A DNA stretch of 64,000 nucleotides, taken from positions 1-64,000 of the forward strand of contig CAZVFD010000001.1 of NCBI GenBank assembly GCA_964625465.1. The letters run 5' to 3'. Of this stretch, positions 23,940 to 33,891 are shown piece after piece. This DNA comes from CAZLFQ01 sp964625465 (lineage in GTDB: Bacteria; Pseudomonadota; Alphaproteobacteria; Rickettsiales; Midichloriaceae). The notes beneath the pieces are model-generated. The model had not been told where the DNA came from and searched no databases. It saw only the letters and a program-made list of their open reading frames with translations. How positions within the stretch are numbered: the stretch's first letter is position 1; every line of letters begins with the position of its first letter. The translations under genes were made by a program, and so were the position numbers.

Positions 23940-26191
23940 GTGTTTAGAAGATTAAGCTCATCTGTATTGAAAGGGTTGTCGCCGATAATTTTCGGTGTTC
24001 CATTGCTGTTGTTAGCGGTATTTATTTCTCTATCTTTAATTAGTTATCACAAAGATGATCCNNNNNNNNNNNNNNNNNNNNNNNNNNNNNNNNACACAAC
24101 ATTGCTGGATCTTATGGTGCGTTTGTTGCTGACCCAATTCTCCAATCACTCGGACTGGCGGCAATATTGCCGGTACTTTTTTTTGCTGTATTTGGCTTCA
24201 AAGTGGTACTGAGAAAAAAAATCAAATTCATTCCAATTAGGGTCGCTTTGCTATTGCTAACAACGCCGATTCTTGCGGCAATATTTGCTATGATAGGCCA
24301 TGAAAATTTATTTATTAGCAGTGGTTATGGTGGGTATATAGGATCTTTTCTAAAAAACGAACTAAGTTTGAAATTTAATGAAGAAGTCTATTTTTGGCCT
24401 TGCGTCTTGTTTGTAATAATCGGAACTATTGGATCATTAAGCTTAACTTTAGGTGAGTTAAAAAAACTATCTATTTTTGCTGTTAATCAGATTGTTATTA
24501 TCTCATACATAACCTTGTGGTTCTGTAAATTTTCTTACTACTCTGTCTACAAACTAATAGCTAAGTTTTCAGGGGTTAGAACAGAGGATGAAATTCAGCC
24601 TGAGTTGCCACAGCCTAAAGCTCTTGTTGAAATTGTAAGCAAGGCACCAAAAGTAGAGGGAACAAAAGCTAAAGTGCAGTCTAAGTTGCTACTAGATCCA
24701 GATGATTTTTTGTTGCCATCGACTTCTCTTTTGCGTGCGGTTCCTGAGAAAAATAAAAATCATATCATCAATGAAGCGGCATTAAGTCAAAACTCAAAAA
24801 TTTTGCAGAAAGTACTAGAAGATTTTGGAATAAAAGGTGAGGTGATTAAGATTCATCCTGGACCTGTAGTGACTCTATATGAATTTGAACCTGCTGCCGG
24901 CATTAAATCTTCACGAATTATTGGGTTGGCAGATGATATTTCCCGCTCTATGAGTGCTATCTCTGCGCGAATAGCGGTTGTCCCTGGGAAAAGTTCTTTG
25001 GGCATAGAGCTGCCTAACTCTCACAGGGAAGTCGTGTATTTGCGTGAATTGCTGGAGACAAAAGCATATCAAAATCTAGAAGAAAAATTACCACTCATAC
25101 TTGGTAAAAATATAGCTGGTGAAGTTGTGATTGCAGACTTAGCCAAAATGCCACATCTACTTGTTGCAGGTACAACAGGTTCGGGCAAATCTGTAGCCAT
25201 TAATACAATGATTTTATCTTTGCTCTACAAATATTCACCGAAGCAATGTAAGTTCATCATGATTGACCCTAAAATGTTGGAACTTTCAGTTTATGATGGG
25301 ATACCTCATCTTCTCACACCTGTAGTAACAGAGCCTAAGAAGGCTGTTGCTGCGTTAAAGTGGGTTGTGAAAGAAATGGAATCAAGATATCGCAACATGT
25401 CTACGTTAGGCGTGAGGAACCTTGAAGGTTACAATAAAGCGCTTGCCGAAGCCCTACGAAATGGAACAAAATTAGAGAAACACGTTCAAGTTGGTTTCAA
25501 TCCAGAGAATGGTGAGCCAATTTATGAGACTATTTCTATGGATACAAACCCTCTGCCGTTTATTGTAGTTATTGTTGATGAGATGGCTGATCTTATGCTT
25601 GTTGCTGGTAAGGATATTGAGGGCTCAATACAACGTCTAGCTCAGATGGCGCGTGCTGCAGGTATCCATTTGATAATGGCTACACAGCGTCCATCGGTTG
25701 ATGTTATTACAGGTGTAATTAAAGCAAACTTCCCAACCAGAATTAGCTTCCAAGTAACTTCAAAAATAGATAGTAGAACTATCCTTGGTGAACAAGGGGC
25801 AGAGCAACTACTAGGCATGGGCGACATGTTGCATATGCGCGGAGGCGGTAGAATCGAGCGCGTGCATGGACCATTTGTTGATGACCGTGAAGTTGAGGCG
25901 ATTGCAACGTATTTGAAGAGTCAGGGTACACCAACATATATTGAAAGTGTCACTGTGAGTGAAGAAGACGATGAAGTTCTAAGTGGCTTTGAAAGTACTG
26001 GGGATGATTTATATGATCAGGCGGTTGCAATAGTTCTAAAAGATAGAAAAGCATCTACAAGTTATATTCAAAGGTGTTTACGAATTGGATATAATCGTGC
26101 TGCAAACTTAATAGAGAAAATGGAAAAAGAAGGGGTAGTAAGCGCTCCTAACCACACAGGTAAGCGTGATATTTTAGTTGGGGAAAATTAG
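23940..26191 (+). CDS. ftsK: DNA translocase FtsK, with an assembly gap near the N-terminus
   Basis: Starts with GTG at 23940 behind GGGGTAAGG. Residues 1-40 give the first membrane helix (PIIFGVPLLLLAVFISLSLISYHKDD), then the frame meets 32 N at 24062-24093. After the gap the frame is shifted by +2 relative to 23940 and continues with HNIAGSYGAFVADPILQSLG, the next FtsK N-terminal block, to 26191. The 32 N therefore cannot be the true length; it should be a multiple of three. Further on are Walker A GTTGSGKSVAINT, Walker B FIVVIVDEMADLM, the RecA-like motor and the gamma winged helix (RKASTSYIQRCLRIGYNRA). FtsK clears the chromosome from the septum. Confidence 0.93.
24062..24093. other. Assembly gap (32 N) inside ftsK
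   Basis: A run of undetermined bases. Frame comparison of the flanking ftsK segments shows the real distance is congruent to 0 modulo 3 rather than 32. Confidence 0.95.
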
Positions 26192-26194
26192 TAG

Positions 26195-27250
26195 ATGCTA
26201 GTCACAACTGATGCGCAACTTGAAGATTGTTTGACGAAGCTTGAAACAGATCTATATATAGCAGTAGATACAGAATTTATGAGGGATAAATACTATTATC
26301 CTAAGTTATCATTAATTCAAATTGCTGGTGAAAAAGTAAGTTTCGCTGTAGATGCTTTAGCTACAGTGAATCTTGATCTATTAAAGCCTCTATTCAGTAG
26401 AAAAGGGCTTGTAAAAGTTTTTCATTCATGCCAGCAGGATTTAGAAGTGTTATTTAACTCTTTGGGGTTTGTTCCAAAAAATATTTTTGATACCCAGATA
26501 GCTCTGCTTTTTTTGGGATATAAAGAACCTCCGAGCTACGAAGTGTTAGTCAGAGATTTTTTAAAGCAAAACCTAGATAAAAATCTACAGTTTTCCGACT
26601 GGCTGCAAAGACCATTGAGTGATAAGCATTTAAAATATGCCTTAGACGATGTAATACTATTGCACCAAGTTTTTCCTATTATTAGCAGTAAAATTGATGG
26701 ATTGGGTAGGAAAGAGTGGCTTAAGGAGGAGTGTAAAGTACTAGAAGATAACACTGATTTTTATGCTTCAGAAGAAGAGCTACTTAGAAAATTTTGCACA
26801 CAGCTTGAAACCAAAGAATTGCTTACAGATTGTTTGAAGATACTTAGGCTTCGGGAACGTATTGCTATTGATAGAAATATTGCGAGGAGCCTAGTGCTTC
26901 ACGATCAAGACATAATTACAATTTTGAAATTCTCGGGAAAACCAAGAAAAGCCATTATATCTAAATCTGAAATTGATACAGCTCTTTCAGCGACGGTATC
27001 TGAGGGCGATTTACAGATAATAGAAAAAGTTACTAAAATGTCTAAGATGAGGCGAGGCGAAAAAGTAGAAGCATTTATAACACTACGCAAGAAATTGCAT
27101 GAAATATCGGAAAGAGAAAATATATCTCCATCTCTTATAGCTACTTCAGATGAGATAGTAAAGTTTGCTAATGGAATAAGGAAAAATATTCGTTTCTTAA
27201 GTGGATGGCGTAAGAAAATTTTCGGTGATTTGATCTCATTACAAAGCTAA
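26195..27250 (+). CDS. rnd: Ribonuclease D
   Basis: 351 residues, starting 3 bases after the ftsK stop. The DEDDy exonuclease motifs are present: VDTEFMRDKYYYPKLSLIQI (motif I), HSCQQDLEVL (motif II) and YALDDVILLHQVF (motif III with Tyr and Asp). A HRDC-like helical region follows (LLTDCLKILRLRERIAIDRNIARSLVL). RNase D trims tRNA 3' ends. The 3' end overlaps tilS on the other strand by 12 bases. Confidence 0.92.
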   Translation: MLVTTDAQLEDCLTKLETDLYIAVDTEFMRDKYYYPKLSLIQIAGEKVSFAVDALATVNLDLLKPLFSRKGLVKVFHSCQQDLEVLFNSLGFVPKNIFDTQIALLFLGYKEPPSYEVLVRDFLKQNLDKNLQFSDWLQRPLSDKHLKYALDDVILLHQVFPIISSKIDGLGRKEWLKEECKVLEDNTDFYASEEELLRKFCTQLETKELLTDCLKILRLRERIAIDRNIARSLVLHDQDIITILKFSGKPRKAIISKSEIDTALSATVSEGDLQIIEKVTKMSKMRRGEKVEAFITLRKKLHEISERENISPSLIATSDEIVKFANGIRKNIRFLSGWRKKIFGDLISLQS

Positions 27251-28435
27251 ATCAGCTTTAAATTTACTAGTGCCGATCTCTAATAATGGGCAGGCAACAA
27301 CTTTTTTCTTTTCAAACAGAGTCGGTAAAGAATATACAATTTTAATATGTGGCCAGTTCTTTTTTTTGACCTTTGACTTGACCTGTTTCCAGCCATCTTC
27401 GCCTAGTGGGGCGATTTTAAATTTATTATTTGGTGTGATAAAAAATCTATTGTCCCAAATTCCGTTTTTTATTTCTTTATCTACTTTTTTTAACTCTCTT
27501 ATAAACAGGACTTTATCTTTGTGGTGCTTTATTTCTATACCACCAAGCACAGTGTCTTTTTTTGAAATGATTTGTTCGTAACACTTTTCTAAACTAGCTA
27601 ATCTTGGTTGATGCTCCTTGTCTGAGAATCTGGTGATTATTTTAACTAGTAGTTTTAGCGCAATTTCTTCGTGCAATTTTAGAAATTTACTATGTGGCAC
27701 ACTTATAAAGCCAAATTTGTCGATCTCTATAAGTTTTTTAAAGACTGATCTCACTCTTTTTTTTATATAGTCTGAAGAACGGCTGGCATTTTCTCCGAGT
27801 AAAGATAGTCTATCAAGCCACAGGTCTTTGTCATGAAACGATGAGAGCAATTGTCTAACTCTGACTCTTTCGAATTTTGTGTTATAATTCGAAGGGTCAT
27901 CAATCCATTTAATTTTTTTAGATTTTAAAAAGAGTTCGATGTCCCCTCGTTTTATATCTAGTAATGGTCTTATAACTGTGATGCCATTCATAGTTGTCTT
28001 CTTCTTTATTCCAGAGATTCCATCTACACCAGAACCTCTGAAAATTCTTAACATAATTGTTTCAGCCTGATCATTTTTGGTATGCGCAACTAGTAAATAT
28101 CGAATGTTATTCTCATGGCAATAATTAGTGAGTAACTTATAGCGTGCTCTGCGAGCATTTTCATGAATATTGCTTTTAGGTTTATTATCTGACCACTTTA
28201 AAATATGAGATTCGATTTTAAGCCTTCGAAGATGCTTCTGGACAGAGGATGCCTCTTTGGCTGATTCGATTCGCAAGCCATGATCCACAATTAGTGCAAC
28301 AAATTTTATTCCAGCATATTTTAAAAGGAGGGCAAGAGACAAGCTATCTGCGCCACCCGATACAGCAACCGCTATCTTTGATGGAGATTTGGGTAGTAAG
28401 GTTTTGATCTCAATTTCGAATTTTTTTTCTAACAT
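27239..28435 (-). CDS. tilS: tRNA(Ile)-lysidine synthetase TilS
   Basis: 398 residues. The PP-loop SGGADSLSLALLL near residue 25, DHGLRIESAKEA, LLVAHTKNDQAETIMLRIFRGSG and GIKKKTTMNGITVIRPLL are the N-type ATP-pyrophosphatase and TilS motifs. It adds lysidine to the CAU anticodon of tRNA(Ile), which is essential. The C-terminal tRNA-binding domain is divergent and Lys-rich. Confidence 0.93.
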   Translation of the reverse strand: MLEKKFEIEIKTLLPKSPSKIAVAVSGGADSLSLALLLKYAGIKFVALIVDHGLRIESAKEASSVQKHLRRLKIESHILKWSDNKPKSNIHENARRARYKLLTNYCHENNIRYLLVAHTKNDQAETIMLRIFRGSGVDGISGIKKKTTMNGITVIRPLLDIKRGDIELFLKSKKIKWIDDPSNYNTKFERVRVRQLLSSFHDKDLWLDRLSLLGENASRSSDYIKKRVRSVFKKLIEIDKFGFISVPHSKFLKLHEEIALKLLVKIITRFSDKEHQPRLASLEKCYEQIISKKDTVLGGIEIKHHKDKVLFIRELKKVDKEIKNGIWDNRFFITPNNKFKIAPLGEDGWKQVKSKVKKKNWPHIKIVYSLPTLFEKKKVVACPLLEIGTSKFKADLAL

Positions 28436-28486
28436 AGAGTTACTCAGTACTAGCTGATTATAACAGTATATTAGATTCGAAGCAAA

Positions 28487-29335
28487 TTAGGTGTTACCTG
28501 CAATAGCTTCCGTTGCAATGACACTTTCAGCAGGAGCTTGAGTATTTATAGCATTCATCGCTTCCTGAAGCATAGAATTGATGTTTTCTGTCATGCTTTG
28601 TGGTGGCGTAGGTTGTTGTTCAGGTTCACTCTCTTTTGCGCGTCCTATATCTAAATCAATAAGTTGGCTAAACCTGTTTGCTGGAATTTGTTCGCCGTTA
28701 ACATCGAAGTAGTTCTTACCACTGTCCATGGTAATGCCATTTATTCTGCCAAATCCATAAGTTTTGGCTACAGCGGGTTTGTCTTTGTTTTTTGAATTTA
28801 GCTCAATGTGATATTTATAAACTCCGGCTGGCACTTTATCTTGTGGATCCCATAAGAAGCCGTTCTTTCCTTCTCTTGCTAAGGCACTTTGTGTGTGAAC
28901 CTCTTTCCCACTCATATCATAGATTCTAATTGTTGCACCTTCAACTTCCCCTTCAACCTCATACCTAATTGGAAATTTAGCTTTTGGATCGGCTATTAAA
29001 ATGGTGTTGCCCTCAAAGAAGCCAGTTTTACCCATGTAGCCAACAGCATTACTAGTATGACCTTCATTGATAAGATCTCTAATCACTCCGAGGATTTTAT
29101 TTGTTTCTAATTGCTGCTCAACGCCGCTGATGGCAAACATCTGTTGTGCCATTGTGTTCGTGTCCATTGGAGAAAAAGGATCTTGGTTTTTCAGCTGCGT
29201 TGTAAGCAAAGTCATGAATTCCATTTTTTGTTGCTGAATTCTTTTCTCAGGGTCAACCTCTTTGAATTTTAAAGTTTCCTTTGGCTTTAATTCGATGTCT
29301 GTAAGTCCTGATTTTAAAGATGCATTTATACTCAT
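28487..29335 (-). CDS. flgD: Flagellar hook capping protein FlgD
   Basis: 282 residues. The N-terminal FlgD block is clear: FMTLLTTQLKNQDPFSPMDTN then QMFAISGVEQQLETN. A middle tudor/Fn3-like part follows (FEGNTILIADPKAKFPIRYEV, IRIYDMSGKEV, WDPQDKVPAGVYKYHI), then a Gln/Pro-rich tail of about 60 residues longer than in model FlgD. FlgD caps the growing hook. It follows fliK by 8 bases, so the two are one operon. Confidence 0.93.
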   Translation of the reverse strand: MSINASLKSGLTDIELKPKETLKFKEVDPEKRIQQQKMEFMTLLTTQLKNQDPFSPMDTNTMAQQMFAISGVEQQLETNKILGVIRDLINEGHTSNAVGYMGKTGFFEGNTILIADPKAKFPIRYEVEGEVEGATIRIYDMSGKEVHTQSALAREGKNGFLWDPQDKVPAGVYKYHIELNSKNKDKPAVAKTYGFGRINGITMDSGKNYFDVNGEQIPANRFSQLIDLDIGRAKESEPEQQPTPPQSMTENINSMLQEAMNAINTQAPAESVIATEAIAGNT

Positions 29336-29343
29336 ATTATCTC

Positions 29344-30768
29344 CTAAGCTGTGATATCTAGCCTGTTAGGGTCTTTATATAACAAATGTGCCACGCTAAT
29401 TTCTATTTTAGAGCTATCGTTTTCAGTAGTACCAGTCTTTGTGTTAGCAGAAGCAAACTGTTGATGGCTATGTTGTTGATTCGAATTTCCATTTCTTAAT
29501 CCAAAATTCAATGAGGTAGAATCTTGATTCAGTCCCTTCTCACCTAATATAGATTGAATTTGATCTGAGGATTTAGCTAGCAATGCGTACGTTTCTAGTT
29601 TGTCTGCTAAGATCTGAACCTTTGTCTCTCCTTTAGGGGAAATTTCCATTTTAATATCAATTTTTCCTAACTCGACTGGATCAAGTTGAACAGTGATGGA
29701 TTGAGTTTTTGTTTCTAAATTGTTTAAAACTTTTACGACTTGGTGCGTAATATTTTGACTTCTGTTTTCAACAGGAATTCCTCTCTCTTGATAATGTGCG
29801 ATTTTAAGAATTGGCGCGAATTCTTTAGGTTTTTGAGATAGTAATACAGCCTCTTTGGGTTCAGCTGTAACTTTGGAAATAAATTTTTCTTCGCGAGAAT
29901 CATTCGAGAGCTCAGACTCTATATCATGAAAGAAGCTTTCGTTTTGTACTAACTCTATGTCTTTAATATTAACAGGTAGGCTAGTTTTAATAACCGTTTT
30001 AGAATTTAAGTCTTCTACTTTTTTATCAGTTTTTAAGGTTGCTTTGGTAGGTAAGTTATTTCTAACTGGAATAACGATTTCTGCTTGTGGTGCTGAAGCT
30101 ACTGCAACAGCTGATAAAGACGCAGTTTTTTGAGTAGGTTGAATGGCTATACTTTCAGTCTCTTCGATCGCGATCCTAGGCTTAGTTGCTGTTACATCTA
30201 CATGGCTTGCCACAGCTTGACTTATTTGTGCTTCTGAAAGCTCAATATCATTTTCAATTTCAAACTGCTTCACAGCTTCTAAAACTTCAGGGGAAAGAGT
30301 TGCTACTTCAACTTTTTCAGTTTGTAGTTCGTCTTGCTTTTTTGATATTTTATTAGGAAATACATTCTCAATTTCTGTGGATGAGACGGTAAGCTCTTGT
30401 ACCTGTGAAGGGTGGTTTATGTAGGCTGAATCAATAACCTTTAACTCTTCGACTAATTTTGGAGAATCAACTACGGCATCAGAATTGATTTGCGGTGATG
30501 AAATTTTGACATCGTCAGCTTCTGGATAAAGTGACCCAAGAGTTTGCTCTAACGATATAGGTGAATTTTCTTGTGGTGAAATTTTTGATGATTCAACCGA
30601 CTGTTCATTCTCCAAACTAGCTTTCGCAAGCACAGCTTCAAACTTTACTTCAGACTCTTCAGGATTCTCGCCAAGAGCAAAACCTTGCAAACTCATTATA
30701 GACCCAATAGGTGTGCCTAGATTGATATTTGCAATAGTTTGAAACTCTGGTTTCGCCCCAAGATTCAT
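29344..30768 (-). CDS. fliK: Flagellar hook-length control protein FliK
   Basis: 474 residues. The first 330 are low-complexity, Glu/Ser/Val-rich and disordered-looking, as in FliK rulers. The C-terminal domain shows the Flg_hook signature LDPVELGKIDIKMEISPKG, then KVQILADKLETYALLAKSSDQI, followed by a Gln/His/Asn-rich tail (NSNQQHSHQQ). It is secreted through the flagellar export apparatus and switches substrate specificity when the hook is complete. First gene of the fliK-flgD operon. Confidence 0.9.
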   Translation of the reverse strand: MNLGAKPEFQTIANINLGTPIGSIMSLQGFALGENPEESEVKFEAVLAKASLENEQSVESSKISPQENSPISLEQTLGSLYPEADDVKISSPQINSDAVVDSPKLVEELKVIDSAYINHPSQVQELTVSSTEIENVFPNKISKKQDELQTEKVEVATLSPEVLEAVKQFEIENDIELSEAQISQAVASHVDVTATKPRIAIEETESIAIQPTQKTASLSAVAVASAPQAEIVIPVRNNLPTKATLKTDKKVEDLNSKTVIKTSLPVNIKDIELVQNESFFHDIESELSNDSREEKFISKVTAEPKEAVLLSQKPKEFAPILKIAHYQERGIPVENRSQNITHQVVKVLNNLETKTQSITVQLDPVELGKIDIKMEISPKGETKVQILADKLETYALLAKSSDQIQSILGEKGLNQDSTSLNFGLRNGNSNQQHSHQQFASANTKTGTTENDSSKIEISVAHLLYKDPNRLDITA

Positions 30769-30907
30769 AAATATTTGTTAAAAACTATGATGCGTAAATC
30801 AATTTAGCAATTAGTGTACCAAAACCCAAAATCACAGAAAAATATATTGGTGGATTTAAAAGTTTTTATCTCATAGCTTCTTTGAGAAATGATTTTTTAG
30901 GTGATTT

Positions 30908-31663
30908 ATGCTAGACTCTATAGTCCAAGACCCAGAAAACGGAGAATTAGAATCCCTGCTTGCAAAGCAAAGAAGAAATAGAATTTTTGAGTTTTTGCAT
31001 AAGAATAACCTGCCAATTCAAGCAGCTTTATGGATCGTTGTTTATATAGCTTCAGAAGTTCAATATAGAAAAGAACTTAGCGAAAAATCAGTAGGCGCAG
31101 AAATCCACTTGGCGGCATCGGCTTTAGGTACAATCGGCGCGCTTTGGGTGATTGGTTATTCTTTTTTTACTCGTAATACTCCACCCCAAGAAGATCTGAA
31201 ATACTTAAATGTCAGCCAATACTTAGGGGATGTACTAAAGCGTATGATAACGCCACCACTACCATGTTTTCAACATTTAGATTTACGCCGTTTCTTTACT
31301 ACAAGTTACGCGCTCACAAACATACTCGCAGTGATCTCGTATAGTATGTTGGGTAAAGATGTTACTGCATGGGATTTAGCTTATCCAAGTTGTCTTTTTT
31401 CACTGGCAACCACTGCGCTTGCTGGCATTCCTAAAAAAGAAACTGCTTATATTGCATTTGGATTAATTGTCGGAATTCCACAAACATATCCTTTGGTAGA
31501 AAGATTGATAAGCCCAGAAGGTTATATTGGGTTTTTGATTACAGATCTGGCAATGGTTGCAAGCTGTGCTTTGGCGGTTGGTGTAAGCATCGCATCACAT
31601 GCCGAAGCTGTAAGAAATGCTGAAGGAATTTACGCCAAAACAAAGGCAGTTTTCTTAGGTTAA
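30908..31663 (+). CDS. Membrane protein of a four-gene tandem paralogue array (member 1)
   Basis: 251 residues, family not recognised. Four or more hydrophobic segments (around residues 38-55, 70-90, 140-165 and 205-230) mark an inner-membrane protein. Shared with its neighbours is a cytosolic or loop motif, here PPLPCFQHLDLRRFF near residue 117, and the block TAYIAFG. Start at ATG 30908 behind an AGGTGA site. Its longer, charged N-terminus (about 38 residues) is not in the other members. It is divergent from fliK. Confidence 0.6.
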   Translation: MLDSIVQDPENGELESLLAKQRRNRIFEFLHKNNLPIQAALWIVVYIASEVQYRKELSEKSVGAEIHLAASALGTIGALWVIGYSFFTRNTPPQEDLKYLNVSQYLGDVLKRMITPPLPCFQHLDLRRFFTTSYALTNILAVISYSMLGKDVTAWDLAYPSCLFSLATTALAGIPKKETAYIAFGLIVGIPQTYPLVERLISPEGYIGFLITDLAMVASCALAVGVSIASHAEAVRNAEGIYAKTKAVFLG

Positions 31664-31689
31664 TTTAATAATATAATTGAGGTAAAATT

Positions 31690-32358
31690 ATGAAAGATCC
31701 TTTAGTAACAAAACAATCTGATAATAGCTTCTTTGCAAAGTACACTATGCCTATAATAGGCCTAGGTTCTGTAGCGGCTTATAGTGTATTCTACTTTCAA
31801 AAATTTGATTCTAACAATCTTACAGGACGAGGTCTCTGGGATGGAGGAATTTCGGTAGGACTAATCACATCTGCAATTACAATGCTAACCTCTACCTGTT
31901 TGTGTAGACCATCTTCAGATAAAAGAGCTGAAGAAGAAAAAATGACATGGGGGCAGTACATTCCGCATATAGCAAAAAGTATGTTGAACCCTTGTATGGA
32001 TCCTAGACGTTTCTATACATTTGGCAATTTTGTTGGTAATGGGTTGCTGCTACCAGCAGAAATATTGAATATGGGAAATCTTGTTACAGTACGTTGTATA
32101 GTTGAGCCGTTATATTATCTAGTCCAGTTCTCAGCTCTTGCTGGCCCAGTAAAATCAGAGAACGCATATATTGCTTGGGGGGCAATAAAGGGCATTTTTC
32201 AAGGAATATCTCTCTTTGTTTCGCTTAAAGAGCCAGAAAAATTTGCCCCTATTATTGCTGCTAATTCAATATTCTTGGCTACAAGTATATTTTCTATAGC
32301 GTCTGGTGTAAGTACAAAGATCGCTGAGAGAAATGCTCCAGTTTCTGTGGGAGTGTAG
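31690..32358 (+). CDS. Membrane protein of a four-gene tandem paralogue array (member 2)
   Basis: 222 residues, family not recognised, with about five hydrophobic segments. The motif NPCMDPRRFYTFGNF near residue 102 is preceded by MTWGQYIPHIAKSML, which is almost repeated in member 3 (MTWGQFLPHLGIKLV). ENAYIAWGAIKGIFQ parallels the ETAYIAFG block of member 1. The end SIASGVSTKIAERN resembles SIASGIKTF in member 3. Ribosome site GAGGT lies 9 bases upstream of the ATG. Confidence 0.6.
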   Translation: MKDPLVTKQSDNSFFAKYTMPIIGLGSVAAYSVFYFQKFDSNNLTGRGLWDGGISVGLITSAITMLTSTCLCRPSSDKRAEEEKMTWGQYIPHIAKSMLNPCMDPRRFYTFGNFVGNGLLLPAEILNMGNLVTVRCIVEPLYYLVQFSALAGPVKSENAYIAWGAIKGIFQGISLFVSLKEPEKFAPIIAANSIFLATSIFSIASGVSTKIAERNAPVSVGV

Positions 32359-32361
32359 TAT

Positions 32362-33045
32362 ATGAATAGATTTCTAAAGCAGACTTCGATAACAAAGCAA
32401 CAAGTAGACAGAACTTCCAATACAATTAAGGTAGTAGCGGTACTCACTGCGGTAGGCTGGGGTCTGAATTTTTCTAGATTCAACAGCCAAGCAAATCCAG
32501 TAGGCTTTGGTTTGTTATGTGCGGGTTTTGCAGTTGAACTAGCAACTTCTGCATTAACTTCAATTTCTTGTTCCACATGTGGGTTAGATCAAGAGTATTA
32601 TCAAAGGAAATTAGAAGAAGAAAATAAAATGACTTGGGGACAGTTCTTACCTCATTTAGGAATAAAGCTGGTAAACCCTTGCGGCAACTTAAGACGGTTC
32701 TTTGCTGGTGGTAGCTTGCTAACTGATCTTTTTGCCATACCTGCTCAAGCAATGCTAATTAGTGAATATAGTACTTTGATAAGTATGCTGATGCCACCTT
32801 ACGCTTTGGCAAAAGCAGTAAGCCTTGCTTTGCCAACACGTGATGATGTAGCGCTTTTGACTTTTGGTTTGTTAAAAACGGCGTTCTCAGTTGTGGCTTT
32901 AGGATTGGCTAGTGTGGAAAAAGAAAACAAAGCAATAATAATTGCTTCAGAAGCATTGTTCCTTGCTTCAGGTGTTTTATCCATAGCTTCGGGTATAAAA
33001 ACTTTTACCGAAGTAAGAGCTAATAGTGGTTTTGAAAGAGTTTAA
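32362..33045 (+). CDS. Membrane protein of a four-gene tandem paralogue array (member 3)
   Basis: 227 residues, family not recognised; starts 3 bases after member 2. It has the same order of features: an N-terminal hydrophobic pair, the charged loop EEENKMTWGQFLPHL, the motif NPCGNLRRFFAGGSL (a variant of C-x-DPRRF), and hydrophobic segments ending in FLASGVLSIASG. It is the closest relative of member 2. No signal peptide is visible. Confidence 0.6.
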   Translation: MNRFLKQTSITKQQVDRTSNTIKVVAVLTAVGWGLNFSRFNSQANPVGFGLLCAGFAVELATSALTSISCSTCGLDQEYYQRKLEEENKMTWGQFLPHLGIKLVNPCGNLRRFFAGGSLLTDLFAIPAQAMLISEYSTLISMLMPPYALAKAVSLALPTRDDVALLTFGLLKTAFSVVALGLASVEKENKAIIIASEALFLASGVLSIASGIKTFTEVRANSGFERV

Positions 33046-33056
33046 TTGAGGTAAAA

Positions 33057-33779
33057 ATGACAGATTCTAATGCAAATATAAGGCTCTTAGGAAACAACCA
33101 AGGGCCTACAAGTATTTCTGAGATTTTAAGAAGAAATACTCACCGAATTTTAGGAGGGTTTATGTGTATTGGCTATGCTTTTGCAACTGCTTCAACATTG
33201 TCCGCAAATGCAAAGCCACTTGGTACGGATTTGTATGTAGGAGGATGCGCAGTTGGTTTTTTTGCATCGCTTTTAGTAACTGTTGCAAGTGAACGTAGTA
33301 TCCCCCAAGGATCTTGGAAAACTACTCTAAAAGGGTTGGTCACGCCCCCTTTTCATATCTTATTTGATTGTGGGGATCCAAGACGATTTCTAGCATTTAC
33401 CAATGTTGCGGTGCACGGTTTCATATATTTGGGACACGGCTTTATGGAAAAAAACTTCGCACTTTTTGGGTCGATGCTCTTTGGTTTATCTACTTTATGT
33501 AATACCGCGCTGTGTGTGCCTAAAACTAATGAGACTGGTTATATACTTTACGGACTGGCAACAACACCAGTTCAGATTGCTCTGCTTGCTCTAAACTCCA
33601 GTGATCCAGCAAGTCCTCAGAGCATACTTTTGGCCACCACAAATGCAGTAAGCTTAGCTATGAGTTTATTAGTTCTAGGGGTAAACGCATATTCGCGCAA
33701 AGAAGCAATTAAAAAAGCTGATGGCTGCGGCAAAGTTGGCGCATTGTTTACTGGGGAGTCGGGTTTGGTGATGGTTTGA
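33057..33779 (+). CDS. Membrane protein of a four-gene tandem paralogue array (member 4)
   Basis: 240 residues, family not recognised. The array motif appears as FDCGDPRRFLAFTNVAVHG near residues 104-122, after TTLKGLVTPPFHI, which resembles VLKRMITPPLPCF of member 1. NETGYILYGLATTPVQ parallels the ETAYIAFG block. Hydrophobic segments near residues 30-50, 62-80, 115-160 and 205-225. Ribosome site GAGGTAAAAATG. The operon ends before the rpsU promoter. Confidence 0.6.
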   Translation: MTDSNANIRLLGNNQGPTSISEILRRNTHRILGGFMCIGYAFATASTLSANAKPLGTDLYVGGCAVGFFASLLVTVASERSIPQGSWKTTLKGLVTPPFHILFDCGDPRRFLAFTNVAVHGFIYLGHGFMEKNFALFGSMLFGLSTLCNTALCVPKTNETGYILYGLATTPVQIALLALNSSDPASPQSILLATTNAVSLAMSLLVLGVNAYSRKEAIKKADGCGKVGALFTGESGLVMV

Positions 33780-33789
33780 TGGAGTAAAC

Positions 33790-33817
33790 TTGCCAAGTTA
33801 CTAAAATTGGTATAAAA
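33790..33817 (+). promoter_or_regulatory. Probable promoter of rpsU
   Basis: TTGCCA at 33790-33795 and ATAAAAT/TATAAAAT starting at 33811 with a 15-16 base spacer. It lies about 75 bases upstream of the rpsU start codon, directly after the membrane array. Confidence 0.4.
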
Positions 33818-33891
33818 TAGTACTTCTAGCTAAACTTGTGCAAATTTTGCATAATTTTATTAACCTTAATACTCTAAAGGGGGTATAAGTC

